Shown piece after piece: positions 49,801 to 58,622 of a stretch of 64,000 nt of DNA. The position numbers were made by a program, and so were the translations under genes. Every line of letters begins with the position of its first letter. Within the stretch, counting starts at the first letter, position 1. This DNA is from Bacillota bacterium (GTDB lineage: Bacteria > Bacillota > Bacilli > Alicyclobacillales > SLC66), in the NCBI GenBank assembly GCA_026627345.1, contig JAPNUP010000148.1, positions 1 through 64,000 of the forward strand. The letters are read 5' to 3'. A model generated the notes under the pieces. The model worked only from the letters and a program-made list of their open reading frames with translations, was not told the origin of the DNA and did no database searches.

Positions 49801-50126
49801 TCGCGCTCGACAATGACGCCACCGCCACCACCAAACACGCGAATGTGAGAAGCGCCGCGCTCTTTCAACATGTCCACCATATATTTAAAAAACTCGACAT
49901 GACCGCCTTGGTACGAACTCACGGCGATCCCTTGAACATCTTCTTGAATGGCGGTGTCTACGATCTCTTTGACGGAACGGTTATGTCCGAGATGAATGAC
50001 CTCGGCTCCGCTCGCTTGGATCAGCCGACGCATAATATTGATCGATGCATCGTGACCATCATATAGACTGGAGGCTGTCACAAAACGCAAACGATGTACT
50101 GGCTGATAAGGACTGGCTGTATTCAT
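46839..50126 (-). CDS. icmF: Fused isobutyryl-CoA mutase (IcmF)
   Basis: A 1095-residue fusion of the B12-dependent isobutyryl-CoA mutase with its G-protein chaperone. Residues 1-150 form the cobalamin domain, with His25 in [12 protein letters not shown] as the axial ligand. Residues ~150-420 are the MeaI-type GTPase (P-loop [26 protein letters not shown]), which protects and reloads the cofactor. From about residue 560 the mutase TIM barrel follows ([28 protein letters not shown]). It interconverts isobutyryl- and n-butyryl-CoA, linking valine and branched fatty acid breakdown with beta-oxidation. It overlaps the TetR gene by 4 bp. A pivalyl-CoA-type specificity cannot be excluded. Confidence 0.9.
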   Translation of the reverse strand: MNTASPYQPVHRLRFVTASSLYDGHDASINIMRRLIQASGAEVIHLGHNRSVKEIVDTAIQEDVQGIAVSSYQGGHVEFFKYMVDMLKERGASHIRVFGGGGGVIVERELAELHAYGVTRIYSPDDGRELGLQGMIDDMLQRADMPTPKTKAKVWLASHETLRPDDHDTIAELISLAEEAVEAQSTDPFDLGTRLTGHGAAPVIGITGTGGAGKSSLTDELVRRFLRDDPDKRIAVISVDPSRQKTGGALLGDRIRMNAIYDPRVYMRSLATRNARSELSAAAADACTILRAAGFDWILLETSGIGQGDADVAAIADVAVYVMTSEFGAPSQLEKIDMLDYADIVAINKFDRRGSLDALRDVRKQVQRNQGRFHDAPEEMPVYGTMASQFNDPGTNTLYLALVDTVARKCKTDLASSLTLKTGLPTRSAIIPGERTQYLLDVARTVERYHEQVEQQAELASQCYRTEGALNLISEPTEGSQEVGHNTQAAQEQLRTLLQGLTARLSAQTRSQLESIPDLIARYHAPELVTVVRDKTFRQPLYTESLSGLSIPRVAVPRYRDAGDWVRFLSLENVPGEFPYTAGVFALRRTDEEPRRQFAGEGSPERTNRRFHYLSADDPAKRLSTAFDSVTLYGEDPDYRPDVYGKVGESGVSICTLDDMEKLYAGFDLVDPNTSVSMTINGPAPMLLAMFFNTAIRQQLRAFEQREGRAPSDEERRTIAARTLKAVRGTVQADILKEDQGQNTCIFSTEFALRMMGDIQEYFIEHQVRNYYSVSISGYHIAEAGANPISQLAFTLANAFTYVEYYLSRGMHIDDFAPNLSFFFSNGMDPEYTVMGRVARRIWAVVMRDLYGAGERSQKLKYHIQTSGRSLHAQEVNFNDIRTTLQALLAINDNCNSLHTNAYDEAITTPTEESVRRAMAIQMIINREFGLAKNENPSQGAFIVEELTDLVEEAVIAEFKRLHERGGVLGAMETQYQRGKIQEESLYYETLKHSGQLPIIGVNTFLPHRDEASAAKGEMQLARATQEEKVGQIANLKQFVERHAAQSGPALKRLQAVAEAGGNLFAELMETVQVASLGQITAALYEVGGQYRRNL

Positions 50127-50806
50127 GAAATAGATCCTCCTTCTGGCGTTTGCGCGCTGGTCGCTATCATCCCTTCATCGCGCGCGCACAGTTCGCGCAT
50201 GATGAGGGATGTCTGGGTCTCTATAAAGGCTGTGAGCGGATATGTGTGACGCAGCGACCAACGGCGAAACGCCCACATTTGGCCGAGCACCGTGATGTTG
50301 TGCGCCATGAGCGTCACTGAGCTCGGAGAAAGCGTAAAAGAGTGGTCCTCGATGCCTCGGCGGATCAACGTTGCAAACCGTTCGGTGATCGCTTCTTCGC
50401 GTCGCAACACGTAATGCATATGGCCACGCGGTAGTGACTGCGTCTCTTGATACATGAGGAGAATAATATCTTGCAGTTCATCAATGACGCGCAAAAAGCC
50501 TTCCAGTAAGCGCGGCATCTGATTGGCTGCAGTCTCGCCTGGTGTCGGCACTTGATCTAGTCGCGCTTCCAGTTCAGTGTGAATCATGTCGCATACCAAA
50601 TACAAAATATCTTCCTTGGAGGTGACATATTCGTACAGTGTCCCAGTACCTAGTCCACTCGCCCGTGCGATCTCGCGCGTCGTAGTGCCATGATACCCTT
50701 TTTGGATAAATAACGCCGTGGCTGCGCGCACGATCTGTTCCCGTCGCTGCAAGACGAGTTGAGGGTCTTTAGCAGGCGGAAGAATCGGACTTCCCATACT
50801 GTACAC
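50123..50806 (-). CDS. TetR-family transcriptional regulator
   Basis: A 227-residue TetR/AcrR regulator. The helix-turn-helix lies in residues 20-62 ([37 protein letters not shown]), followed by a long ligand-binding domain of about 160 residues. TetR regulators of fatty acid genes (FadR-like) sense acyl-CoAs. It is the promoter-proximal gene of an operon with icmF, overlaps it by 4 bp, and the fadEAN genes lie upstream on the same strand. Regulation of fatty acid breakdown is inferred. The operator at 50826-50845 suggests autoregulation. Confidence 0.82.
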   Translation of the reverse strand: MYSMGSPILPPAKDPQLVLQRREQIVRAATALFIQKGYHGTTTREIARASGLGTGTLYEYVTSKEDILYLVCDMIHTELEARLDQVPTPGETAANQMPRLLEGFLRVIDELQDIILLMYQETQSLPRGHMHYVLRREEAITERFATLIRRGIEDHSFTLSPSSVTLMAHNITVLGQMWAFRRWSLRHTYPLTAFIETQTSLIMRELCARDEGMIATSAQTPEGGSIS

Positions 50807-50825
50807 CTCCTATGCGCATCTATTC

Positions 50826-50859
50826 CCGAACGAGCGCTCAGTCGGTTCTATTGTAACAT
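50826..50859 (-). promoter_or_regulatory. TetR-gene promoter with overlapping palindromic operator
   Basis: The palindrome CCGAACGAGCGCTCAGTCGG (50826-50845) has a perfect GAGCGCTC core and CCGA/TCGG ends, typical of TetR-family operators. It lies just downstream of an extended -10, TGTTACAAT, on the minus strand (about 50851-50859), so a bound repressor would block initiation. Boundaries are read by eye. Confidence 0.6.
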
Positions 50860-50921
50860 AGTCACTTTGCAGAAAATAGAGAACTGAAACCGCAGTTATC
50901 GCACGCGGCTGGTGTACAAAA

Positions 50922-50956
50922 AAGAAGAAAGCCTCCGTCTGAGAGGCTTTCTTCTT
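50922..50956 (-). terminator. Intrinsic terminator of the fad operon
   Basis: A 14-bp inverted repeat (AAGAAGAAAGCCTC and complement at 50943-50956) is followed on the minus strand by a T-run. It separates fadE from the TetR-icmF operon. Confidence 0.85.
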
Positions 50957-50985
50957 CACGCCGTGATAACGAGAACGCCAACGCA

Positions 50986-52755
50986 CTAAGCCAGATATTG
51001 CTCGGCTTCAAGCACGCGTTTGGCAATGCGTCGTTTTAAAGCCACTGTATTGGTGGGAGTATACTTTGTCAGCTTGCGCACCATCGCCAAGCTCATCTTC
51101 AGGTCATCGCCTTCTTGCATGACCGCCACGGTGTCTCTCGCCAATAGCTCTACTTGCGGGAAGGTTTGTGCGACAAACAACTGGACCATATCCGACTGCA
51201 AGGCGGCATCTCCTTTGTTGCTTTGAGCCGCTTTTTGTGCTCTCAAGAGGACGCTCTCCATGGCATACAGAGCGATACCGATGTCAGCGAGATTGGCTAG
51301 GACCTCTTGCTCGCGTTCGATTTTCTGCCCGTAAGTCTGCACCGCCATACCTCCGACTGCCAGAAAGAGTTTACGGGTCATCTCTACAGCGTGTACCTCT
51401 TTACCGAGAGGCGCTTGCTCATCCGCTGGTTCGATCATCCCTAACAGTTCAGACTGCACTTGTCCCGCGGCTTGGAGCAGTGCGACTTCACCTTTCATGG
51501 CCATCTTCAAAAGCGTCCCTGGAATGAGCAAACGGTTAATTTCGTTCGTTCCCTCAAAGATGCGATTGATGCGAGAATCGCGATACATGCGCTCGATCGG
51601 ATAGTCTTGAATAAAGCCTGCGCCGCCGTGAATTTGTACGCCTTCATCCACGACGAAGTCGAGCATCTCGGAGCCGAACACTTTGTTGATCGAGCATTCA
51701 ATCGCAAATTCAGCAATGGCCTTCGCCGCCACTTGTCCACCTTTTTCACCGGTCAGATCCACTTCCGTCAATGCAGCATCGATAGCGCCTGTCGTCCGGT
51801 AGGCGATCGTCTCTGCGACAAACAGCTTGGTTTGCATATCGGCAATCTTCCCTTGAATAAGCGGAAAATTGGCAATCGGCTGTTTAAATTGTTCACGTGT
51901 CTTGGCGTATTTCACAGCCGTTTGAAGTGCCACTTTCGACCCACCGACTGCACCAACCGCCAGTTTGTAACGCCCAATATTCAGGATATTAAAGGCAATC
52001 ACGTGACCGCGGCCTTTTTCACCCAGCAAATTCTCGACTGGCACATGTACATCCTCTAGAATCAGCGGACGTGTGGAGGAGGCTTTAATCCCCATCTTCT
52101 TTTCTTCAGGACCGGTGGACACACCCGGGTAGCCACGCTCGACAATGAACGCAGAGAAGTGTTCTCCGTCAATCTTCGCATAGACGATAAACACATCGGC
52201 AAAAGCCGAGTTGGTGATGTACTGCTTTTGACCGTTCAGGATATAAGACTTGCCATCCGCAGACAGCTTCGCCGTCGTACGTGCGCCAAGTGCGTCGGAA
52301 CCGGAGCCCGGTTCGGTCAGAGCGTACGCCGCAAACTTGGCACCGCTGGCGAGATCCGGTAGGTATTTTTTCTTTTGCTCGTCTGTGCCAAAAAAGATAA
52401 TCGGCAAACTGCCGATGCCGACGTGCGCCCCATGTGACAAAGCAAATGACCCAGCGTGACTCATGGCTTCGCCAATCAGGGATGAACTGACTTTATCGAG
52501 CGCCAGTCCTTCGTAAGCCTCCGGTACATCCGATGCGAGCAATCCGAGCTCGCCAGCTTTTCTCAAGAGACGTTGGGTAAGTTCCCAGTCCTGATGCTCG
52601 AGCTGATCGGCGACTGGCAGTACCTCGCCTTCGACGAAATCCAGCGTCGTTTTCGCAATCATCTTGTGTTCATCCGTAAAATCCTCGGGTGTAAAAATCT
52701 CCTCTGGCGACGTCCCTGCCACAAAGAATGCGCCACCGCGCTCGCGATCTGCCAC
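50986..52755 (-). CDS. fadE: Acyl-CoA dehydrogenase (FadE)
   Basis: A 589-residue acyl-CoA dehydrogenase, similar in length to Bacillus FadE/YusJ (about 594). It introduces the first trans-2 double bond of beta-oxidation with FAD. Seen: ALTEPGSGSDALGARTTA (FAD/substrate site), GGAGFIQDYPIERMYRDSRINRIFEGTNEINRLLIPG (catalytic-base region) and an extra C-terminal helical domain (about 400-589) characteristic of the long-chain VLCAD-like type. GTG start with GGAGG upstream. It is the last gene of a fadN-fadA-fadE operon, separated by 29 bp from fadA. Confidence 0.9.
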   Translation of the reverse strand: MADRERGGAFFVAGTSPEEIFTPEDFTDEHKMIAKTTLDFVEGEVLPVADQLEHQDWELTQRLLRKAGELGLLASDVPEAYEGLALDKVSSSLIGEAMSHAGSFALSHGAHVGIGSLPIIFFGTDEQKKKYLPDLASGAKFAAYALTEPGSGSDALGARTTAKLSADGKSYILNGQKQYITNSAFADVFIVYAKIDGEHFSAFIVERGYPGVSTGPEEKKMGIKASSTRPLILEDVHVPVENLLGEKGRGHVIAFNILNIGRYKLAVGAVGGSKVALQTAVKYAKTREQFKQPIANFPLIQGKIADMQTKLFVAETIAYRTTGAIDAALTEVDLTGEKGGQVAAKAIAEFAIECSINKVFGSEMLDFVVDEGVQIHGGAGFIQDYPIERMYRDSRINRIFEGTNEINRLLIPGTLLKMAMKGEVALLQAAGQVQSELLGMIEPADEQAPLGKEVHAVEMTRKLFLAVGGMAVQTYGQKIEREQEVLANLADIGIALYAMESVLLRAQKAAQSNKGDAALQSDMVQLFVAQTFPQVELLARDTVAVMQEGDDLKMSLAMVRKLTKYTPTNTVALKRRIAKRVLEAEQYLA

Positions 52756-52784
52756 TTGATATCCCTCCAGTTTTGTAATCAGGC

Positions 52785-53969
52785 TTACAATCTTTCAAAT
52801 ACGCCGGCCGCTCCCATGCCGCCGCCGATGCACATAGTCACCAGACCATAGCGCCCACCGCGCCGCTTCAATTCTTCCAAGATGTCAATTGTTTGCCGCG
52901 CTCCTGTGCATCCGAGCGGATGTCCAAGAGCAATCGCGCCGCCGTTGACATTGACTTTATTCATGTCCATGCCAAGGCTTCTCACAACTTGCAGAGCTTG
53001 GGCTGCGAACGCTTCGTTCAGTTCGATCAAATCGATCTCATCTAGTGTGAGACCGGCCTGAGCCAAGGCTTTGGGGACTGCGGCAATCGGTCCGACACCC
53101 ATAATTTCAGGATCGACTCCCGCCACGGCAAAGCTGCGAAATACGCCTATCGGCTTTAGACCCTCGGCTGCCGCCCGGTTTGCCGACATCATCACGAGCA
53201 TCGCAGCGCCGTCGCTTGTCTGTGAAGAGTTGCCTGCGGTGACGCTCCCGTTGACTGCAAATGCCGGCCGGAGCTTAGAAAGAGCTGCCAAAGAGGTGTC
53301 CGAACGCACACCTTCATCTTCGGCAAAACGCTTTTGTACGCGCTCGGGCCTACCCTCTTCATCCACAATCGTAAGACTTACGTCAAGTGGTACGATCTGA
53401 TCGCGCGTCTTTCCTGCCGCGATCGCAGTCGCCGCCAGCTCATGACTGCGCAGCGCGAACGCATCTTGATCCTCGCGTGAGATGCCAAAGCGTTTCGCCA
53501 CCTCTTCCGCCGTGTGCCCCATCGAAATGTACGCTTGTGGAAAGTGTTCTGCCAGATAAGGGTTCGGGCTGATGTTGTGACCGCCCATCGGCAATCGGCT
53601 CATACTTTCGACGCCACCTGCCACGGCTACTTCGTAACCGCCGGTTTGAATGCTTTGCGCAGCCATGGCAATCGCCTGCAGGCCCGAACTGCAAAAACGA
53701 TTGACGGTTTGCCCTGGAACAGATGTGGGCAACCCAGCGCGTAGCAGGAGATTGCGGGCGATATTCATCCCTTGTTCCGCTTCAGGTGTGGCGCATCCGA
53801 GGATGACGTCCTCGATGGCGGCGGGGTCTAAACCTTCGACGCGTGCCAGCGTCTCTTTGAGTACCGCAGCCCCGAAGTCGTCCGCCCTCGTTTCCCGCAG
53901 GGTGCCGCGACCAGCTTTGCCAACCGCACTGCGCGCACCCGCCACAATGACCGCTTCTTTCATCGCCAA
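52785..53969 (-). CDS. fadA: Acetyl-CoA acyltransferase (thiolase, FadA)
   Basis: A 394-residue thiolase for the last step of beta-oxidation. Active-site signatures: nucleophilic Cys in [14 protein letters not shown] (about 91-104), [13 protein letters not shown], and the C-terminal [19 protein letters not shown] and [14 protein letters not shown] with the catalytic His and Cys. ATG start with GAGGGATTGGCG upstream. Positioned between fadE and fadN as in Bacillus yusLKJ. An 86-bp gap to fadN contains a dispersed repeat. Confidence 0.9.
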   Translation of the reverse strand: MAMKEAVIVAGARSAVGKAGRGTLRETRADDFGAAVLKETLARVEGLDPAAIEDVILGCATPEAEQGMNIARNLLLRAGLPTSVPGQTVNRFCSSGLQAIAMAAQSIQTGGYEVAVAGGVESMSRLPMGGHNISPNPYLAEHFPQAYISMGHTAEEVAKRFGISREDQDAFALRSHELAATAIAAGKTRDQIVPLDVSLTIVDEEGRPERVQKRFAEDEGVRSDTSLAALSKLRPAFAVNGSVTAGNSSQTSDGAAMLVMMSANRAAAEGLKPIGVFRSFAVAGVDPEIMGVGPIAAVPKALAQAGLTLDEIDLIELNEAFAAQALQVVRSLGMDMNKVNVNGGAIALGHPLGCTGARQTIDILEELKRRGGRYGLVTMCIGGGMGAAGVFERL

Positions 53970-53990
53970 TCCCTCTTTTCCAAATTAAGA

Positions 53991-54042
53991 ATAACGGCGC
54001 AACCGCTTATTCTTCCCGTGGACGGTGGTGCGTCAGCACCAT
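53991..54042. repeat. Dispersed short repeat, copy B, in the fadN-fadA gap
   Basis: A 52-bp unit bounded by ATAACGGCG and GTGGTGCGTCAGCACCAT. Its interior matches copy C at 27 of 30 positions, and its ends match copy A. On the minus strand it can fold into two hairpins (AAGAATAA...TTATTCTT and GGTGC/GCACC). It lies within the operon, between fadN and fadA, so it may act as an intercistronic RNA element. Confidence 0.5.
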
Positions 54043-54055
54043 GTCACCCTATCGA

Positions 54056-56458
54056 TCAATTGCGAAGTGGCTTTCCAGTCTTTAGTGTGTGAGCCATTCG
54101 CGCTTGGGTCTTTGGCTCCGCGCACAGAGACAAGAAGGCTTCGCGCTCCAAATCGAGCAGGTAATCCTCAGAGACGAGCGTTTTTCCTGCGACGTTTCCG
54201 CCGGTCAGTACGCGAATCACTTGTTTGGCCACTTTTTCGTCGTGATCACTGATATAGCCACTCTTCTTCATACCGTACACACCAATTTTCAGCAAAGCTG
54301 CACCTTCTTCGCCGACGACGCGAATCGCCTTTGGCTTGCGGGGTACAAATCGCTCTGCGAGAGATAGAACCGCCTGTTTGGCGTCGTACAGTTGCTGTTC
54401 CCGAGAAACAGTTACAGCGTCGCCTTTACGCAAATACCCAAGTTCTAGCGCATCCGCTGCACTGGTCGACACTTTAGCGAGAGCAATGCGTTCAAAAGCC
54501 TGTTGTACAAACGGCATGGCCGACACGTCCTCGTTGTCAGGCATCCGCTCCATGGCGCGGATCAGCATTTCTTTGTTGCCGCCGCCGCCTGGAAGCAAGC
54601 CTACGCCCGTCTCCACCAGCCCCATGTACGTCTCAGCCGCCGCCTGTACACGCGTCGCCGGAAAGCACATCTCCGCCCCGCCACCTAGCGTCAGCCCGTA
54701 GGGAGCTGCCACCACTGGTTTGCGCATGTATTTCACGCGCATGGTGGCGCGCTGAAACTGGCGCACGGCGAGTTCAACCTCATCGTAATCCTCATCTTGC
54801 GCCGCCATCAGAATCATCATTAAATTGGCTCCAACGCAAAAGTTCGGCGCAACGGACGAGGTGATCACCAAGCCTTCGTAATTTTTCTCTGTCTCGTCCG
54901 CCGCTTTCATCAGCATCGTGACAATATCAGAGCCGATGGCCTGTTTCGGCGAGTGAAAATCGAGCGCCAGAATACCATCGCCAATGTCAACCAGGCTTGC
55001 CCCTTTGTTTCCCATCACAAGATGTCCGTTTTGCCGTAAAACTTGCAAATCAATCGCGCGCACATCTGTCTGTTTCTCACGGTATCCCGACGAGGTGAAA
55101 AACTGCTGTACTGTCGGTTGATCTAGGTGTGCGCTGTAAAACGATGAACCTGTCGTCAGCATGTCCGTCACGAAGGCAGGAACCGTGATTCCTTCTGACT
55201 GCATACGTTGAACCGAGCGCTTGACACCGATCGCGTCCCACAGTTCAAAAGGGCCGAGTTCCCAGTTAAAGCCCCACTTCATCGCCTGATCGATCGCAAC
55301 GATATCTTTCGCGATCACACCGACTAGTGATGCGCTGTAGGCGAGTACTCTGCTGATGACGCGCCAGAGAAACAAGCTGGCAGCATCATCTCCATAGAGC
55401 AACGCCTTCACCTTCGCTGTCAGATCCCCTGCTTGCCGCGCAGCTTCAAACGAGGCGGATTGCAACTTGCGTCGTGGCCTGTACGCCATCGTCGAGAGAT
55501 CGAGTGCCAAGATTTCGGATCCGCGTTCACCTTTGACTTTGTGAAAAAATCCTTGGCCTGCCTTGTCTCCGATCCAACCGCGAGAGACCATTTCCAGCAC
55601 CTCTGCAGGCACTGTAAAAACAGCCTTTTCTTTCTCGTCAGTCGACTGTTCCTGCACATTCTTGGCGACATGCACAAAGGTGTCGATCCCGACAATATCG
55701 AGCGTGCGAAACGTCGCACTTTTCGGTCTGCCAAGCACTGGACCAGTCAAAAGGTCGACCTCATCGACGCCAAACGACGTTTTCTTCATCTCTTCAAGAG
55801 TAGCTAATAAGCCAAATGTTCCAATCCGGTTGGCTATAAAATTCGGCGTATCAAAAGCGACGACCACTCCTTTACCGAGAACACGCTCTCCAAACTCGCA
55901 CATTCCCTGTACGATATCAGGGTCCGTCATATCCGTCGGAATAATCTCTAGTAGCTTCATATAGCGCGGAGGATTGAAGAAGTGTGTGCCTAGGAAATGT
56001 TTCAAAAAGTCAGTCGATCGCCCTTGTGACATCGCGGTGATCGACACGCCTGAGGTATTAGAGCTGACGATCGATCCTGGTTTGCGAGCAGCGTCCACGC
56101 GAGCGAGCAGCGCACGCTTGACGTCAAGGCGCTCCACGACGACTTCGATAATCCAGTCGCAATCAGCCAATTTGTCAAAATCATCATCCAGATTACCAGT
56201 TTCAATGAGATCCAGTGCTTGCGGTACATACAGCGGCGCTGGTTTCGCTTTAAGCAAATGTGTGCGACCGAGGTTAGCCAGTCGATTCCTCACCTCTTTA
56301 CTCGCCAGCGTAAGCCCTTTCTTTTCCTCGTCAGGGGTTAGCGCTGTAGGAACGATATCGAGCAGCAAACTGGGAATGCCCACGTTAGCCAAGTGCCCGG
56401 CGATCGCTGCGCCCATCACACCTGAGCCAAGAACCGCGACCCGTCTTATCGATAGCAT
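54056..56458 (-). CDS. fadN: 3-hydroxyacyl-CoA dehydrogenase/enoyl-CoA hydratase (FadN)
   Basis: An 800-residue bifunctional beta-oxidation enzyme. Residues 1-190 form the NAD-binding Rossmann part (VAVLGSGVMGAAIAGHLAN) and residues ~190-400 the 3-hydroxyacyl-CoA dehydrogenase domains (GTHFFNPPRYMKLLEIIPT). From about 470 an enoyl-CoA hydratase/isomerase domain follows (GLVITSSVAPNFCVGANLMM, TLGGGAEMCFPATR). The order, HAD before ECH, and length match Bacillus FadN/YusL. ATG start behind GGAGGGTG. First gene of the fadNAE operon. The upstream region is the GC-rich repeat island. Confidence 0.9.
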   Translation of the reverse strand: MLSIRRVAVLGSGVMGAAIAGHLANVGIPSLLLDIVPTALTPDEEKKGLTLASKEVRNRLANLGRTHLLKAKPAPLYVPQALDLIETGNLDDDFDKLADCDWIIEVVVERLDVKRALLARVDAARKPGSIVSSNTSGVSITAMSQGRSTDFLKHFLGTHFFNPPRYMKLLEIIPTDMTDPDIVQGMCEFGERVLGKGVVVAFDTPNFIANRIGTFGLLATLEEMKKTSFGVDEVDLLTGPVLGRPKSATFRTLDIVGIDTFVHVAKNVQEQSTDEKEKAVFTVPAEVLEMVSRGWIGDKAGQGFFHKVKGERGSEILALDLSTMAYRPRRKLQSASFEAARQAGDLTAKVKALLYGDDAASLFLWRVISRVLAYSASLVGVIAKDIVAIDQAMKWGFNWELGPFELWDAIGVKRSVQRMQSEGITVPAFVTDMLTTGSSFYSAHLDQPTVQQFFTSSGYREKQTDVRAIDLQVLRQNGHLVMGNKGASLVDIGDGILALDFHSPKQAIGSDIVTMLMKAADETEKNYEGLVITSSVAPNFCVGANLMMILMAAQDEDYDEVELAVRQFQRATMRVKYMRKPVVAAPYGLTLGGGAEMCFPATRVQAAAETYMGLVETGVGLLPGGGGNKEMLIRAMERMPDNEDVSAMPFVQQAFERIALAKVSTSAADALELGYLRKGDAVTVSREQQLYDAKQAVLSLAERFVPRKPKAIRVVGEEGAALLKIGVYGMKKSGYISDHDEKVAKQVIRVLTGGNVAGKTLVSEDYLLDLEREAFLSLCAEPKTQARMAHTLKTGKPLRN

Positions 56459-56539
56459 AGATCACCCTCCTCACGTCATGATTCCATGATAGCAGAGTGC
56501 CAGGGCTTTGAACATAGATTTTCGACTGATTGGTCAATT

Positions 56540-56815
56540 TTCTTTTTCGGAGGGAACTGGGAGCCAGCAGGGGTGGGGCCCGGGGGGTGGCCGAGGGACA
56601 AGGGCCGGTCCGCCGCTCCACGCTATCGCCAAACGCGGCGGACCGGCCCTTGCCCCTCGGCCTGTGGGGGCCCCAAAGAGGGCTGCTTCCCCCTTTCGCC
56701 TCTTCAGGCGAAAGGGGGAAGGGCGCTGATGCTTTGCCGGAGTAGGCGGGCTCGCCCCCTCCGGGGCATCGCCGCTCTGCTGGGGCTCGCCCCCTCCGGG
56801 GCATCGCTGAGCTAG
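56540..56815. repeat. GC-rich repeat island with nested inverted and direct repeats
   Basis: Between fadN and the D-amino acid aminotransferase gene lies a stretch markedly richer in G+C than the rest of the window, without a believable gene. It contains 28-bp inverted arms at 56589-56616 and 56635-56662 (one mismatch), a perfect 16-bp hairpin at 56686-56701 and 56706-56721 with a CTTC loop, and two exact 25-bp direct repeats at 56748-56772 and 56783-56807. Open frames here are Gly/Pro/Arg-rich and look non-coding. Confidence 0.7.
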
Positions 56816-57672
56816 AGAGGGAGAGTGGCGGTGTAGGCGGACTGTAGGCGGCGGACTACGCTGCCTGGAGACAGAGCTTTTAGACCGACCGCTTGTCCGT
56901 CGATCTCAATGATGGGTGCGATTTCGGTTAGCGTGCTCATCGTGAAAATTTCGTCCGCAGTCATGAGTTCGGTTGGGGTGAAGCGTTTTTCTTCGACAGC
57001 GATGCCGAGATCGGCGCACATCGACAAGACGGATGCGCGGGTGATGCCGTGGAGAATGTGTTCTGTCGCAGGGTGAGTGATCAGCATGCCGTCTTTGATC
57101 ATGGCGACGTTGCTACTGGTGCCTTCTGTGATAAAACCGTCGCGCACGAACAGCGCATCGTTGACACCGGCGTCTAGTGCTTTTTGTTTGGTCATGACAT
57201 TGGGAAGTAGATTCAGCGACTTGATGAAGCACAGCTGCCAGCGGATGTCGGGTGACAAGATAACGCGTTGTCCCCGCTCGCGGACAGCGGTAAATTTTGA
57301 GTCGTCGACCGGGCGCACAGTGAGACTGAGATGTGTAGGGACGGCGGGATATGCGTGGTCGCGACGTGCGATGCCACGAGAAAGTTGGAAGTACACTTGG
57401 GATTCTTGCAGTTGGGAGCGGACAATCGCTTCTTCAATCAAAGCAACTAGCCCATCGAGCGAGCGGTCTAGAGTCAGACCGATCGCTTTAGCGCTGCGGT
57501 CAAAGCGCTGGATGTGCGCTTCTAGCAGATGTGGTTTACCGCGATATACGCGAATGACTTCGTAGATGCCGTCGCCGAACTGGTGCGCACGATCATCAAT
57601 GGGTATAACAGGTTCGTCCAACGCCACAAAGCGGCCCCGGGCGTACGCAATGCCATCGGTCTCTATGCTCAT
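56812..57672 (-). CDS. dat: D-amino acid aminotransferase
   Basis: A 286-residue class IV aminotransferase closely following the D-alanine transaminase pattern: PIDDRAHQFGDGIYEVIRVY, RGIARRDHAYP, CFIKSLNLLPNVMTKQKALDAGV with the PLP lysine in KSLNLL, ITEGTSSNVAMI, GITRASVL and MSTLTEIAPIIEIDG. It makes D-glutamate or D-alanine for peptidoglycan. I use the ATG at 57672; a GTG at 57687 is inside the GGAGTG site. The branched-chain aminotransferase is a related alternative, but FGDGIYE favours Dat. The hit gene is divergent. Confidence 0.85.
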   Translation of the reverse strand: MSIETDGIAYARGRFVALDEPVIPIDDRAHQFGDGIYEVIRVYRGKPHLLEAHIQRFDRSAKAIGLTLDRSLDGLVALIEEAIVRSQLQESQVYFQLSRGIARRDHAYPAVPTHLSLTVRPVDDSKFTAVRERGQRVILSPDIRWQLCFIKSLNLLPNVMTKQKALDAGVNDALFVRDGFITEGTSSNVAMIKDGMLITHPATEHILHGITRASVLSMCADLGIAVEEKRFTPTELMTADEIFTMSTLTEIAPIIEIDGQAVGLKALSPGSVVRRLQSAYTATLPL

Positions 57673-57741
57673 TTTGCCAATGTCCACTCCTTCTTGTTAT
57701 CATACATCGTATCATCGCACGAAAATGAAGGAGTGGGAAGA

Positions 57742-58083
57742 GTGGAATGTATTTTCTGCAAAATTGCCGCTGGTGAATTGCCGGCCAAGAAGGTTTTCGA
57801 ATCTGAACACGTCGTTGCTTTTGAAGACATCCATAAAGTGGCACCTGTACACGTGCTGGTCATCCCGAAGGTGCACAGACAGTCACTGCTTGAGGTAAAC
57901 CCGAACGATGTCGACCTCCTTAGCGGCGTACAAGAGGCCATCCGCGCCGTGATCAAAGACACAGGGATCGAGCAAACCGGATTTCGTGTCATCACCAACT
58001 CAGGCGCGGCCGCTGGTCAGACGGTGTTTCATCTGCATTTTCATGTCATAGGCGGTCGCGAACTCGCCATGACACTAGCGTAA
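57742..58083 (+). CDS. HIT-family protein
   Basis: A 113-residue histidine triad protein (HinT-like nucleotide hydrolase). CIFCKIAAGELPAKKVFE at the N-terminus and the triad HLHFHVIGG near the C-terminus are clear. HinT-like enzymes hydrolyse purine nucleoside phosphoramidates; exact substrate not indicated. GTG start 57742 follows GGAG by eight bases; an earlier start in frame at 57529 runs into the dat gene on the other strand and is not credible. Confidence 0.9.
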   Translation: MECIFCKIAAGELPAKKVFESEHVVAFEDIHKVAPVHVLVIPKVHRQSLLEVNPNDVDLLSGVQEAIRAVIKDTGIEQTGFRVITNSGAAAGQTVFHLHFHVIGGRELAMTLA

Positions 58084-58087
58084 TAAC

Positions 58088-58133
58088 AGGTGCAGCACGT
58101 CATAGCTTCTGGCATAATCGGCGTGCTGCACCT
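58088..58133. terminator. Convergent hairpin between hit and cupredoxin genes
   Basis: AGGTGCAGCACG (58088-58099) pairs with its perfect complement at 58122-58133 around a 22-nt loop. It sits at the end of both convergent genes; no long T-run. Confidence 0.6.
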
Positions 58134-58499
58134 TCACTTCACCTCAATCTCTCCAGACAATCCTGGTTCTTTACTGCCGCCCGTGTCCGAGAAAAATGGA
58201 TACGACCCCTTCTTATCGGGACTAAAGCCGACATTGGTCGTCTTTTTCGCTGGCAGGTTAGCTGTAAAAATATAAAACGCAGGAAGGATGAAATTGTGTG
58301 TCTTGGTCCCCTTATTCACAATGGTGATCGTCACCGGTTGATTGAGATGAGCCGTGATATGCGCTGGCGAAAAAGCATGATCGTTCACCACGATCCGGTA
58401 GCTTTCGGCATGCGCTGCTTGCGAATTCAGCAACGTAGCGCCGAATATGGCTAAAAACGCGGTGGCCACGCGCGCTCGTGAAAAAGCGTAGACATTCAA
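58134..58499 (-). CDS. Exported cupredoxin-fold protein lacking most copper ligands
   Basis: A 121-residue protein with a signal peptide (about 1-31, ending AHAE) and a plastocyanin-like beta-sandwich. In blue-copper relatives the sites are His, Cys, His and Met; here His68 (KGTKTHNF) is kept, but the C-terminal loop SDTGGSKEPGLSG has Ser104 for Cys, Ser109 for His and Leu114 for Met. It is therefore unlikely to be a normal type-1 copper electron carrier. A copper-free structural or ligand-binding role is possible. No copper or iron oxidation genes are adjacent. Confidence 0.7.
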   Translation of the reverse strand: MNVYAFSRARVATAFLAIFGATLLNSQAAHAESYRIVVNDHAFSPAHITAHLNQPVTITIVNKGTKTHNFILPAFYIFTANLPAKKTTNVGFSPDKKGSYPFFSDTGGSKEPGLSGEIEVK

Positions 58500-58622
58500 C
58501 GTTAACTATCCCTCGCTTTATACGTCTTTACACCTATCATTGCCGTGAACTGTGACGGAGCAACCCCCCAGTGCGGTCATACAATTACGATGTCCCAAAA
58601 CACTCCACTGCATCCGACTCTG

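Noticed and set aside
56385-56804. 139-residue minus-strand frame across the GC-rich island
   Set aside because: It is Gly/Pro/Arg-rich, runs through inverted repeats and overlaps fadN in another frame; looks non-coding.
56748-56807. Two exact 25-bp direct repeats as a CRISPR remnant
   Set aside because: Only two copies with a 10-bp gap, no cas genes near, and the repeats are part of a GC-rich element full of inverted repeats.
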